A stretch of DNA of 64,000 bases. Source: Odontesthes bonariensis (lineage: Eukaryota; Chordata; Actinopteri; Atheriniformes; Atherinopsidae). Where the stretch lies: positions 37,693,466 through 37,757,465 of the forward strand of contig NC_134508.1 of NCBI RefSeq assembly GCF_027942865.1, in the 5' to 3' direction. How positions within the stretch are numbered: the stretch's first letter is position 1; the number at the start of each line of letters is the position of its first letter. A model generated the notes under the pieces. It was not told the origin of the DNA. It worked only from the letters and a program-made list of their open reading frames with translations, and did not search any database. Shown one piece after another: positions 24,930 through 38,900 of this stretch. Both the position numbers and the translations under genes were made by a program.

Positions 24930-27900
24930 TGTCTGTCCAGCACAACGCCACCTGCTGAGAGATGAAATTATATGTCAGTACTGCAGATTCTCTCACTAAC
25001 AACTAACACTTCACGTAGATTTTATGAGCAAAGGTTATTATTCAAGAGAAAGCTTCTAAAAAAGCTAGTTTTACAGGTTTTTGAACGGAGAAGAATTAGT
25101 TTGATAAACAAAATCACAAAAAAAAGTGTCAATGGGAAAACAAGTGTGTTAACTCTTAACGTGTTACTCTAACGAAGCACTGAAGAGAGGAGAATTTATT
25201 GCTTTACTTTCTCTCTGTTGCCCCATTAGGAGATGTAAAGACATAAAGATAATCAACTCCTTAAAAAAAGTATCCCTTTAGATCTTTAAAAAAGAAAACT
25301 GGCTTTTAAAATTAAAACAAACAAAATAAAAACATGTCTAGTATATGCAGAAAGATGCTGTTTTTTGAATGGATTTCGTAGTATTACAGACATGGCTTTA
25401 AGGCCGACTGCAGTGTTGCATTCCAGTTACCTATTTCTAGAAACCACAGACATATATAATCCTAATGTTTCTGGACCACAAAAGTTAATACCATCTAATA
25501 ATGGGTGATCATTTGTGAGGAACTGGATTTTAAAAGGCTGTGTTTTCAAAATAGTTTGTTTGTAAACTGCTACAACATGTTATCTATTCATTCTTGTCTT
25601 TTGCAACGAGACTTTCTCAGTTTTTGCATACGTGTGAACTAAAAGTAACTTTATGCTGTTGCCCTGTCTCGAAACATCTTCTGAATATTTAAAAGTATTA
25701 AAAGGCATGGATGTCCAATTGTTCCTCTTTTTGAAAATGCTTTCCCAGCCTTCACTCCTGTACCTTCATGCCTTACTCATTATGAGACACCATATTGCAT
25801 GCATCCTTCATCACTGCCTATTCGATGGTCTCAACAGCCCTCCAAATGTACCTTTCTGTGAGGTGTGACTGAACTAAAATATGAGGTTTTCTATAACTGT
25901 ATAACAGCTGAACCTCAACAGAACATGAATAAGAATGTTTGTAACCGTCAAAGCACTGGAGTGGTGTTGTGGAGAAAAGAGTAGTCGGACTCACCTTTGC
26001 AGCCTCTTATGGGGAATTTATTGAACAGACCGTCACAGAGACATGTACATTTCAGCATGCACGGAAATTCCCAATGACCTTAGTTTGTGAGATCTTATTA
26101 TACCTCTTGATATCATTCTGTGTGTATGTGGCCCAAACCTAATCTCTATCTGGCACCTGCTGTCTGAGAATGCTACTACATCTTCCTCATTGTGTAGACA
26201 GAGTTCATTCTGGTCCTAAACAATATGTGGTTTAAGCAGTGTCAAGGCCCTGCTACTCCCTACAGTGCAAACATAATTCCTTTTTTATTTCCACCTTCGG
26301 GCCCATAGGCTTCTGACAGAATATAGTTGGGTCCAGTCAATACCAGTGGAGATTTATTTGTATTCATCATGGTATTTTCAGTGATTGCAAAGCTATAACT
26401 TGGAAAATAAGTATACTCGAAGTGTGAGAGAAATAGCAGTCTCACAATATATTATTGTTTGCACCGTTTGCATTATTGGAAACATCTAAAACCATCAACT
26501 GTATGCTAAATGATAGAAGGGTATATGTAGTGAACTCTGTGTATTTTCAAATAACAAACACATTTATTGTATGTGCAATTGGCAAATACTTAAACATAAC
26601 TAATAAAGTTGATAATTAGCTAATAAAATTTCCACTACTGCGTGCTTTTTTTTTTTTTTTTTCCCTTGTCCTGTCCAGCATTATGGCAGCAGAATTGTAA
26701 TCTGAATACCGTTTATGCTAAACACATTTGCTATGCCAAGGGAAGCTTTATGAATGTAAAGCTCCCCTTGACGCCCATCAACTCCTCATTTTTATTTATT
26801 CATTTTTGTTACAATATTTAACATGATATGATAATAGTGCCGAACCGGACCGGGGGACAGAGAGAGAGGGAAAGCGAAGAAGAGAAAAAAAAAAGAGCTA
26901 CTACTGCATGCTTATGACTCCATGGTCATGTGACTAATAAAAGACTTTACAATCTGTATTTAATCGCTTTCATCCCAAAAAGTATTAAAAAAATAACTTA
27001 CTAAGATCTAAAAAGAACATTGACTTCACTGTTTATGTCAAATTGAAAAATGTTTTTAGTTTAAATATGATTTTATGTTCTTGTTGAAAAACACATTTCC
27101 ACAACTTTGAACATCAGACATGGAGCATCGTCGCCATGTGGTTGCACTGTCCATTACAACTGAAATATCAGTTACTCTTTACTGTTAATTGTGTCTTAAT
27201 GTTGTTGATTACGATGGAACTCATTAATCTAAGCAAATTTCTGTCAGCACTTTCAACAATTCGACAGAGAGAAGTCAAGTGAGAAGGTTCTGCCTCCTGA
27301 TTAAGTTAATGACTGTAGCTGTTATACTGAAATATGAGAAATGTAAAATATTAATACTGTTGTGATTTAATTTAATTTTGCATTGCACTGCAGATATTTA
27401 GTTAATATATCTATTGTTCATCACATTTTCTAGAAGCATGAATGTGGTACAATAACTCTGTTATTGCTTTGTATAGCATATTTCCATTTATGTTTTCACA
27501 TGACTTAACATATCACTGCTTTGATTTCCTATTTTCCTGGCAAAAGACAAAGAAATAAGGGGTTGCTCAAGACTTTCTTAAGCCACCCATGTTGCTTTAA
27601 AATGTGTTTTACTTTTACTGTTTTATCTTCTACTTGAAGAGACCGAGACAACCCTCGCCACAGACATGCATTGTAGTGCCGAAGCAGGCGGGTTCTTTGT
27701 GTTAAAAGACAAACAGCGATGCAGGGCTTACAGAAAATCAATGAGCAAGAAGCATTGAGCTGTAGCTGATGGTGGGTGTGTGTCTTGTCTGTGCCTGTGA
27801 GGTGGAGTTGTGTGGTTGATAAGGTCTGATTTCATCACACTAAGGTGAAAAAAAGAACACATCCTTGGGTGGACCTGGGATATTCAGGTGTTTGTAGAAA

Positions 27901-30900
27901 CAGGGCACAGGCAGCTTGTCGTGTGCATGTGGAGAGGAGACGATGCTGGTGATGTCAGCGGAAATTTGCAGTGCCAGTGCAGGCATCACTCCAGGGGATT
28001 CAAAGATAGACTGTCTCGGCTGGCCTCTGGGAGTTCAACCAGCTGTGCAGTTTGCAAACAACAGTGTGAAGCTGGCTGCTGAATTGAGATCTTTGTCTCC
28101 AAATAGACCTTTGGACTGTTGAAGGGGAGAGTGTCACACAGAGAGATCTTTGCCGAGACAGTTTGACACATGAAGTGATGCTGGTGTTAAGTGATTAACC
28201 CTGATTTAGAGGAGTGGCAAAGAAAACATCCAAACATAACCATGTGATTGTCTAAGGAATTGTGTCACATGAGCACTCAGGGCACATAAATATCGGTCAA
28301 AGAGGCATTTAGTGAGATGTTTACAAGTCATGAGTATGAGAAGAGTGATAGCTCTGATGTCTGTAAATACCTAAACACCAGTGAACTGCACACAATAAAT
28401 AATTTGTCTGGTGGCTGGGCAAACCTCTCCCTTTCCAGAGTTGACAATGAAACCCATTCACACCTACTTAATGCATAAGCTGTCTTTGCGGGGAGATGCG
28501 AACATTGGCTTTAACTTCTTATTCACACACTTCTTTTCGGCTATCTGTTTGACACCACCAACAGGCAGTGCAGGATCTTCATTGTAGAGATCCATTTTAA
28601 AGTCTCATGTGCGACTGCAACTGTTTTTGTTGTTGTTGTTGTTTTATCACTCTGTTGTCACACATGCACTAGAGCCCTAAACCTTTCTGGACATGTTTTG
28701 AAGGCTCCATGTCCAGAACATTTGCTCCAGAGGCAGTTTCCTCAGTCATGTTCTGACAAAGAAATCAGGAAAATAACCAAGTGAGACCATATCTGAGTGC
28801 AGTGTTTAATCCTCTCGAGCTTGTACGGTCAGCAAATGTATGCTGGAGACATTTGCTGCTTTAACGGTCATCATTGTGGATAGGCAGGGAGCCTTATACA
28901 GTGTTCTCGATGTGCTGTAAAATCATCTTTCTGACAACTTTCTTGACAACAAACTTGTCCTGCCTCTTCTCCAATCTAGTTGTGAAAATGCATATCAAGC
29001 AGCGAATCTCCCACCAAAAGGCAAGTGTGAATGCCAACTGCAGAGAAAGCCAGGATTCTCAGAACATTTTCCACACATTCTCTGAAGTTCATGCAAGAAA
29101 AGAGATTCATATTTAAATATAATAGCTACTCAATCCATCTCCCTCCATCTTCCTTATGAGGACTTCCAAAATGAAAAAAAATTAAGACTGATGTGGAAAC
29201 ACTCATATACATCACATTTCCCTTCGTCTCCTCTTAGGGGCGTACTTAACAGGATGCTGTTATAAGCCATATTGAGGGGTGTAAATTGTTGAGATTTATG
29301 TACTTCCAGAATATTTTCACAAAGCAGAAAAATATAACACATTTTTTAACGTGCAGAAACTTTTGAACATGAGCAGAAATCTTGTATTACATCATCTCTT
29401 TCTTGTTTTTTACTTGGAGGGGGAAACATAAAGTTAGACCAGTTAATCAAAAGTAGTATCTATGCATTAGAGTGGTGTAGAATGCCTGGGAGCCTTGCAG
29501 TATATTCTATTACATATGAAACTGTCATGCGGAGTCCAAATTTTGTGTTTTCTTTAACAAATAATTTACATGATAAATAAATGCTGAAAAGTAGAAAATC
29601 TATGCAAATCGGAATTTAGGAAATAATATTTTTAACTCGAACACCTAACCCTGCTCCTCGTCAATAGTCAGACAGAACCTTTGCCCATCGATGACAAAAT
29701 ATCTGTGATGTACCATCGGGAGATACTGACACAGAGGATCAAACCCATACTTTTACAGATGAGTCAAGTACTATTAACTAAAGCCAAAAAGTGAACTGAA
29801 TTGTCAGTTTGGGTATTCAACCTTTTGCAACCGAGACACAAAGGCTTAAAATGTGTTGATTTTACATGTGAAAAGTCTTTAAAAGACCCAGTCCAATATA
29901 ATATCATATGGATGCAGAGCTTTAAAATTGCAGCAGCTGGTCCTCTCTCACACAGAAGATGGTGAAGACAGAGAAAGATTGAGGCGACATATTAAACACT
30001 AGACTTTACCTTTGAAGTGGAATTAAATGGGGGGAAAATCAACCAAACAATGACAAAATCATTTCTAAGTTTACCTGCTTCATTTTACTTATTATTCAGA
30101 GTGGATAGGAATGATTGAAAAGAAATAATGTAATCTGCCACTACAAACGAATGTGGACAGGGGCATAGAGGGGGATCTTTGCCATCTTTCTGCTGCATTT
30201 CCCTGGTGCTACACTAACTGGTCCCAGTTTTTATATTTATTTTATAGAGTAAAAGAACAAATGAGCAGGCCAGCTGATCAACATTTCTTCAAAAATCTTG
30301 AATAACTTTAAGACTTTTTTTTACATATGTTCAGGCTTAAAGACTTTTGTCAAAGTGTTTCTCTTCCAAGGCTGACAGTAATCAAAAGATAAAGCCGTTG
30401 CTTTCAGAAACAGACGCAGAATACAATCACTTGCACTGGAGATAAAAGCAGAGGCTGAGCAATATATGATCCTTCAAAAAAATGAATTTTCAAAGTATAA
30501 AAGAAAGATGTGATGCCTCTATAGAAACAGAAGCTCCCATCAAATTTCAGTCCTCAATAGACTTGTCAAGTGAAAGGGAAGGCGACCGCGTCTGGGCACA
30601 GCAGCACACTGTTTTCCTCCCTCAGACTTTCATGTGCTGCCAACAGGTGGCCTTTTGACGAGATGCAGGGTGAGGATCATAATAGAACACTCTGGGTGGC
30701 ATTCTGGGTTTTAAGCACAGTCTCTTGTATATGATAAACAACTACAGCCTCCTGCCAGCCTTCTGTATCATACAAGGCTGTGGGTTGTAGGTAGAGCACA
30801 GCAGGACAAGCATCTGCTCTGAGGTGATGGGAGGCCAAGCGGGTGGCCTTATGGGTTATATTCTCCAAGGACATAATCTACCACTCAAATGGCAACTTTT

Positions 30901-33900
30901 AAACAGCAACTGAAGTTGTAAGAGAAAGTTAAACTAACTATAGTCAGACTTGAACTTCGATGGCATTAAAGGAGCTCTTATTGAAAGGCCTTGGGACCCA
31001 TTTAATCAAAGTATTTTGAGCTTCTTCCTTCCTATCTGTTCTATATGTAAATAAATGAAAATGGGAAGTTAATGTATAGTAACAATCAAAACTTTGCAAA
31101 AATATATCTAAATCCGGGAATAGGTGCTAGGTTGCCAGTCATAGAAACGCCCACATAATTCTGAGGATTTGATGAGTTTGTACTGAAATAATAATTAAAA
31201 AAAATAAAATAAAGCTTCAAACGTGCCGTGTAGAGTTTAATTGCAAAAAACAAAAATTTGTACAACAAAACATTTTAAATGTACTCCCCTCTTCGTATTT
31301 TAACTTCTGTATTGGTCACATCTGTGTTTACCACTATATAATTTTTTATTTGTCCTAATTGGCGCGTACTAACTCCAATGACAGGATAGAATCTAAAGTT
31401 ACCTGCACATAAATAAACAGCTCCAAAGTTATGTTAGAAAATAGTTCCACGTTGCACTTAATTCCTAAAAACACAAGAAACCATTTTTTCAAATACTTCA
31501 ACATTTAAAAGATCCCCTTTTTATTGAATCTATTCAGTGTAGTCTTACTCCAGAAAGTGTCCATATTGGGGGGAAAAAAAGCACCAATTTCATTATAAAG
31601 GCTCAAATTTTTTTTTAAATGACTCCAAAATTGTTACATGCTCATGTTGCCCTTTAAAAGTAATTACATGACAATATTTTACTTCACAAGAAACTTACAA
31701 AATTCATGTTTGGCTATGTTAAGACCCATAAAACACTTGTAAGGAGCTAGGAAGGAATGGCTGGTGGTGTTAATTAGCAAACTTACATTAAACAGAACTG
31801 TGTTTAAGCCTCATGTTTAATTTTATACATCCCCAATTTCATTGGTTACATACAGAATGCTAAAAAAGAAACATTTGACTATTTCCTGGGAAATATTAGC
31901 TCATTTTCAATTTGTTGGCAGTACCACATTTCAAATTAGTTGGGATAGGGCCATGTGTATCTCTGTGTATTTTAGGGTTTGCCATGGTGTAAACATTGGC
32001 CTATACAAAATAACAGTCAACATAAAACGTATCTACTTCATCCACACTTCAATTCTTGAGCGTTTACTGTGACACTACGGCTCTGTGTGCGAGCATAGCT
32101 ATCATGTTCAGTCTCTGGAATGAGACTGGACTGGTAAATTGAATGACAGTTTTTTTTTTTTGTTAAAACTCAACCTGAGTAAATGCAGCATTTCAATATT
32201 GTATTTTTTTTTGCATTTAAATGTTTAATTTTAAATGCAGGAATTTAATAAAATTGATTTTGTTACTCTCCTGTCCTCTGAGGGGACTGGAAGGCATTTT
32301 ACATGGGGTGATAACCTCTTCCCATTCAGCAAATTAGAAAAAAAAATGTATTTGGTTGGATGTTCTCTGTGAATGCTTGTGGATTTTCATTATATCGATG
32401 ATGTCACAGGAAATGTATAAACTAGAGGGGGAAAAAAGAGTGAGAACAGACAAATAAGCTTTAGATGTCTCTTTGACTTCACTCAAAATCTTTATCTGAA
32501 TGAAGATTGTTGAGCTTGTAATGTTAAGTTTATGGATTTCTGAGCACAGCAGAGTATTGAGAAAAATTGTGTACTGCGACGTAAAATGTAATAAAATCTT
32601 AAATGAAAATTCTCTGTTTTTAGGGAGCCAAAGCATAAAAACTGGTGCTGCAATAGATTTACGCTGGTAAAAAACACAATATATATGTATGAGTGTGCGT
32701 GTGGCAGGAGCTTTTATAAACAAAGCGCACAGTCTGAGACAGCCACAAGGGAGCCATGAATCAGAGCAGAGTGTGTAAGTGTAAAATGATTGGTAATCTT
32801 GCAAGAAATTGCAAAGGGGGCACTATTGGAGTGCTGGATGATTAAGCTCTGATGAGATCAGAGACCTCTCTCCAGTCATTGAACAAGTGGTCAGTCCCTT
32901 AAGCGATGCGGTGCTTCAGTTACACACTTGTTATGAAAATATACTTAACAGAGCCTGAATCTAGATCTGTGACTGAGATGAGGAGGGTTGGAGGGGAAAA
33001 GCAGTGAAGCGGAACAGGAGGCCACCCTGCTATTAAACTGCTGCATGTGTGCATCTTTCAGCTTCACCTGCTGTGACACCAAACCTCCAGGAGCCATCTG
33101 CTCCTGTTGTTTTATCTCTCGTAGCAACCAGCAGGGCCATAAGGATCCAGCAAACAAAGACTCCAGAAACAAGCTGTTGAAGAAGAGCTGTTATGTCAGA
33201 CAGATCACCTTCAGGATTTTTTTTTCTTTCCCTGCCCAAATGTAACAGTCTGAGGTCCAAACCAAGAATATTCTCCTGTTGATTAATGCCAGAAATAGTC
33301 AGCATATCCTATTTACTAGAGCAGAATGTCATAAACAAGCTATTAATCAGACTTTGAGCATAGGTCTGTTTTTGAAGGTGATGAATTTACCTTAAAAAAA
33401 GAGACCTCAGGTTACTTTGGAAGTGTGTGGCTGCAAGGGAACAAAATATCTCCATTTATATACCGAATAAACTTGAAAGATCATGTGAGGGAAAATACAT
33501 TATTAAATGTATTTGTCATGAGAAAAACAAATGTGTATCTGCTGTGTCACAAAAATGTACCAATGCAGAAAGTCTGTGACATAAACACGTTTTTATATCT
33601 CTTATTTTTGGTAAAATAAGTGTAGTTTGAGCCACAAAATGATCATAAATATATTCTTAAAGGCAACCTCTTAAATTACAGCTCAAGTTAATGCCTCTGT
33701 AAAATAAACACATCTGCCAAGCTGCAGTTAACACCGTAAAACTTCATTTCCTTAGGGGCCAATCCAACTGACTTTGGCAATATAAAAGTGCTTTGTCTCC
33801 CAAATCCTCCACAAACAATATAGGTGGTATTCACACATTGACTTGGGGGATTTTTGCAGCTTTTAGGTGTGCATTGGATTGTGAAGGCCCCTGGAAGCAC

Positions 33901-35731
33901 CACAGAGTGATAAAAAAGAAAAAAAATAGAGCCATAAGGAAGGTCCATCTGTCAGCAAGTGAGCCGGAGCAGAGAGCAGGGAGGAACAAAATGATTCAGT
34001 GGTAATTTGGTTGCTCGTACAACAGATGCAGTACAAGACCAGAACATTGTATCTGGTGACGAGTAACATCAGCAACCTCCTGCGACGTGGCCCTCATCAC
34101 CCGTTTGAGTGCAGCGACAATTCTGCGCCGTTACAATCAATGCTTGCACACAAATGCATATTCGCAGCAGGGAAACCTTCCTCAGACACCCACTTAGACG
34201 CATGTTCAAAAAATGCTGTGAGACACAGGCAGCAACATGAATCACAGCAAGAGGCATCCCGCTGAGAGGAGCGAGAATTAGAGGAGGAGGAGGGGGTGAG
34301 AAGCTGAGAGAAAAGGAGAAAGTAAGATATAATGCTGAGAGAGAGCAGAGTAGAAACGGAGAGAAATGGAGGCTTTATCTTGTGTAAATTAGAGCAGAGT
34401 GTTGGTGGAATCTTTCAATTCATGCAATAAGAAGAGCACCAGCTGAATCCCCTCAAAAACAACAAGGCTTTGGCTTCTGCAGCCAGCAACAAAACTTGCT
34501 CTTTGCTAACCCCTGAAATGTGGACAGCTGGGTCTGTCTTTGGACATTCCACATGGGAACAGTTTGACCCATCAGCAGGAGGGAAACACTCCTGTTTAGA
34601 GATGATTAAGTGAAGCATGCAAACTAATTATATGAACCCAAAGTTTCTCTCCCCCTGCCTCCCCCTGCCTCCCCCTCCTCCTTTTCGTGGCACTGAGCAG
34701 CACTCACTGCCTGCCAGTGTTGAGAGAGTCCAGATCAAACAGATGCAGCCACATATCTTTAGCCAGTATCTTTAGCAAGTTTCACTCAATTTGATTTGCT
34801 TCTAAATTAAAAAAAAAAAAAACTTTTTTGTTCACTTATTAGCAAATTAGTTTTGTTTTGGCCTGAGATCGCCTCTCTGTGGGGTCCCTCCACACTCTTT
34901 CTTATCATGGCTGAGGCTTTCCTGGTGATTGACTTACTGTTCTGTTCATTATAATCAACTCACAATGTAAGGAACAAAAATGAGCTCTTTGCAGCGTATT
35001 CCACTTTTAATTTCATGGTAAAACGCACGCATACAAACACACACATTCCCACTGCCTTTGGTGTGCAGGACCAACAATGAGCTGTCAAGAAGAGATAATC
35101 TCCGATCGTTTCTGATTCTCCTCACCCACCCTTCATCCAACCAACTCCTTTATGATGCTGCTCTGATTTTAAAGCATGACAACAGCAGACAAAGCCATCA
35201 CCAAAGTCACGGGATGAATCTGTTTTTCCGGTATCAAACCTCATCAAATTTGATGTTTGCAAACACTCACTCTTTTTCCCAACCGTTTAAGTTATACTCT
35301 CTCCAGCAGCCAAATTGCCTTTTCCATCAGTGAAACTGAGAGGGAACCATTTGCATTAACGGTTATTAACTTGAGACATCCTTACGATATAATAGCCCAC
35401 TGCTGCGTTTTTACGCACAGATAAAGTGGGTAGTAGGGGATGTGGATTGTGTGGAATAACAATGACAAATCCTTACGAATTCCTGTCCACCACAGCAGCA
35501 CAACTGTAGATAATCTATTCTACTGAGAATAAAATGCCCATAAATCGCTTCAAAGTCACAGTAAACTCGTCTGAGCATCATAAAAACGCCACAAAACACA
35601 TTTTAAGAAATCACGCTCAAACCCAGACTTGTAATCTTGAATTTCCAGAATAAATCAAATGTCTTACTTTATATTTGTATGTCGTTGTTCTTCCTTGATT
35701 TTGTTTTAGATTTGAGCGGCAGGCCGGTCAT
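24930..35731. other. Intergenic stretch without a recognised gene
   Basis: Nearly 11 kb in which I recognise no exon on either strand. The 5' UTR and promoter of draxin should start within its left part. Small features: poly(T) at 26646-26662; a purine-rich patch gaccgggggacagagagaga at about 26849-26868; (TTG)n at 28627-28643; a mariner relic at 31824-31975; a short (ccccctgcct)n run at about 34650-34675. The longest open frame, 32334-32804 minus, has no family resemblance and AT-driven composition. Confidence 0.45.
31824..31975 (-). pseudogene. Mariner-type transposon relic, 3' end only
   Basis: The plus strand reads tatacatccccaatttcatt, gaaatattagctcattttca, atttgttggcagtaccacat and gttgggatagggccatgtgt. 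This is the reverse complement of the 3' end of the fish mariner-like element seen in sense at 56270-56830. An internal piece is missing and no coding sequence is left. Confidence 0.55.
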
Positions 35732-35935
35732 ATGGCTTCAGACAGGACACAAACACAGCGCAGAAGCAGCAGCGGCGGCGGTGGAGGCAGCACCTCTGTG
35801 GTCCGCTCCCCGGATGTGCAGAGCATCCGGACCCTGTTCTGCTTCTTAAGAAGAGGAGAGACACTAGGACACCGTGCGCGCTCCCGACTGCGCGTCAGTA
35901 AGTCCCGTGTGTCTCGGAGAGACTCGCGCTGGCAG
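35732..35935 (+). CDS. Possible GC-rich first coding exon of an unrecognised gene (68 codons)
   Basis: An ATG at 35732 (catATGG) opens a frame MASDRTQTQRRSSSGGGGGS, then SIRTLFCFLRRGETLG and basic Arg/Ser-rich sequence, ending exactly in phase at a strong donor (ggcag then gtaaga at 35936). A second donor-like site, gtaagt, lies at 35898. The block is markedly GC- and CpG-rich in an AT-rich region. A polypyrimidine tract with ttttag at 35704-35709 could make it an internal exon instead. I do not recognise the protein, and no continuation was found before pank4. It may be the start of a long-intron gene, a non-coding CpG island, or a chance frame. Confidence 0.35.
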
Positions 35936-38900
35936 GTAAGACAAGGCTAGGAGGGAGCCTCATTATAGGTGGATTCAAGGTTGGATAGCAGCCTCACGGA
36001 TAATGGTAATGAAGCGAGAACATTCATATTTCACTGGTTGGTCTGTATTACATTTGACAAACTGTGTGACAGGAATAACCTTTAGCTAAATTGTCAATTA
36101 CTTATTACAGATTTGAAATATGGCAACAAAATTTTTTTTAAAAGCTTGACTGTCCTGAGAAAACAATACAGACATGAACTACACCGTATTTTTGTAAGAT
36201 TAATTTGCCTTCTGCTTGGCTTTATAGTTAGAAAACTATAGTTCCTTTGTTAGTGACTCAACTAAAACACATATTTTTACCAAATTTATTAGATGATTAA
36301 GTTGTTGTTACTCCTTTTTATTTGCATTTAAAAATTAAATCTGTTCAACAAATATCTAAAGTGCTCTTTTTACTTTACAATAGTAAAGTCCTATTTATGC
36401 AGAAATAGCCTTCTATATGTTGTAACATACAGAAAGTACACTGGAAGTTCTTACCAGAGCTTATTTCAAAGGGTAATTAGATATTCAGAAGTGTTTTGAG
36501 ATATTCAAGTAGTAAAAATGCAGCTCCAACCATGTTCAGTATTATATTCTATTTTTCTTTTCTACCACAGACAGAAGTACTTTGAGCATTTCTTTTTTAA
36601 TCAAAAAAGGACTTATAACACAAATCTCCTTTTCTTGGATCCTTTGTTCCAGTGTAGGGCCGTGGAGGTTTCACAGACTCATGTATGCAGCTGGTCTGGA
36701 CAGAGGCGTGTCAGAAAACTCTGTCCTTCCAGGGCTGTAGCCAGGTCAGAAATATAGTCTACATAAACCACATCTAAATCCAGTGTCATAAACTTATCTT
36801 TCAGGTGTAAATATGCCTTTTCACAGTGACAGGAATACAAATACAGCTAGCTCACAAATTTTCACAACAAATGCCTCAATAGCCTGGATCTATTACATTT
36901 AGGATGAAAAGCAAGCCAGGTCCTGTCGGCACATATTAGTGGTCAACCTCACTAATGCTGTGGTGGCTAAATGGGACCAAATGCAAATGTTCAGTTTACT
37001 GCCCGAACACAACTGACTGTCTTTCATCAATAAATTATTAACCATCTAAAATAGTTGTTTCTCCCTTGTGAATGTCAAAATATATGACTGCATTCAGCAT
37101 AATTTATTTGTTTTCAAAGCTAATACCCAAGAGAATTCCAGCTAGTCTTAATGATATTAAGCACTGATGTTTGAGTTTGCTATAGTGCATAATCTGCAGT
37201 AAAAGCCTGTGACTGAATCTTTCATAGACTCAAGTCAAGCTTACAGATTCTGCCGAGGATTTAAGCAGGCCCATTGTAAATCTTCACTTTGAGCCTGTTG
37301 TGTGTCGGCAGATTCGATACTGTGTGTTTGCTGAGCGATTGTGTATAAATCCCTTTGGGAAAATGTTTGACATTTAAAACTGCCTGCTATTTTGCTTTGT
37401 GTGTCTGCAGTTAAAAATGTGCTTGTTGGTTTTTATTGAAAGCATTGAACAAAGTTTGTACTCATTTGGTGGGAATGCAAACAATGGTGACAAGGAAGCT
37501 GAGTGTAACTCAGACAGAGTGAGTCTGCTGAGAGCACATAATGGACAAATATTCAAAAAGCCCTCTGAAATAAATGTTGCGTGCCCAAACATCTTACAGG
37601 GGTCCAGCTTTGACTCTGACAGGAAAGCATACAGTATAAAACATGCACTGTGTGTTGTGATTTGTATTCCCTACAAACTTCTAAAGCTGGTTTCTTTCTT
37701 TAGACATATGTTTATGATATTTTCACTGAGTATGACACTTCAAAGGTGGTTTGTTTTCTTGCTATCCCACACAGAAACATTTCAAAACGCTTTTCTTGTT
37801 TAGCTTCAAGAGGAGACTTCCATATTTTGCTTCTTGCCCACAATCTATGTCAGGCACATTTGAAGATAATTTGCATATCAGCAGCTCTGTCAAATGCAAA
37901 TGGTCATTTGAAGTGCATTCTGTGTGATTTCTATGAAACTGAAAATGCTTTCAAATAAATCATTATGGGAGTAAGTGACAAATTTGCAGGATTCTAAATC
38001 TTTGGAGTATAAACATGTTGTCACGTCTTGATTTAACTGCAGCATTAAGTCTTGAACAGTTGCCGCAGGTACCCCAAGTTTTCTCCGCTGCTAAAGCAGA
38101 AAGCTGCCGTTGAAGTGAGGATGCATCTGTCACAATAAGCAAATTATTTGCGGCTGCAGTGTTCTGAATGTTCAACATATGCCTCCAATCAAATTGTAAT
38201 ATCATGGTTTGGGATTGGGAATGCAAAAAAAATATATAAATTAAACAAATGTGTGTGTCTAATAAACAATATGTCTAGAACATAAATAGAACAACCTTCT
38301 TTTACAAAAGATATGGTGCAATATAAGAGTTTTATTTTCTTAAAATAGTTTGGAAGAGTGAAGCAAGAATATCTTCTAACCATCCATCCATCCAGATCAG
38401 GTTTTTGAAAAACTTCAAGTTAATTCTCAGTAGGCAAGAAGCTCCCAGACTTTAAACTGCATACATGTTGTTTGAATTGTAGATGCATCTGCTCATACAT
38501 ATTGCCTTCTTGAGAAAGTCATTTCAATAACTGAAAAGCCAGCTTGGATGAAAACCTGCTTCCAAAATACGGCTGCCCTACTGAGGTCTCGATTCAATCG
38601 TCAGAATATGCCACACTCACGAAATTCAAACACATTATCTTCACTCACAGTGTCAGTTTTTCCTCCTTAGTGCCAGTTTAGCATTTCTGATACCTGAAAT
38701 TATATTTATGGGCTTGTTCACTAAAGTTCACACTTCTGTGGTATCAAGTAGAACAAATCAGTGTTGGATGACATTTGACTAAAATCCTAAATCTGCACAA
38801 AACATATTGCGAAATGCACAGACTTTGTTTATTCACATAAGTATTAGAGACACACACAGTATTGTTTGCTTTAGGTCACCTGATCAATTAAAATTGATGT

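Noticed and set aside
24418..24943. Several long frames overlapping the first draxin exon on both strands
   Set aside because: They are shadows of the GC-rich draxin exon 24929-24440, whose frame has the signal peptide and splices correctly into the next exon.
32334..32804. 156-codon open frame on the minus strand
   Set aside because: AT-driven composition, ends in a phenylalanine run from poly(A), and a second frame overlaps it on the same strand. No recognisable domain.
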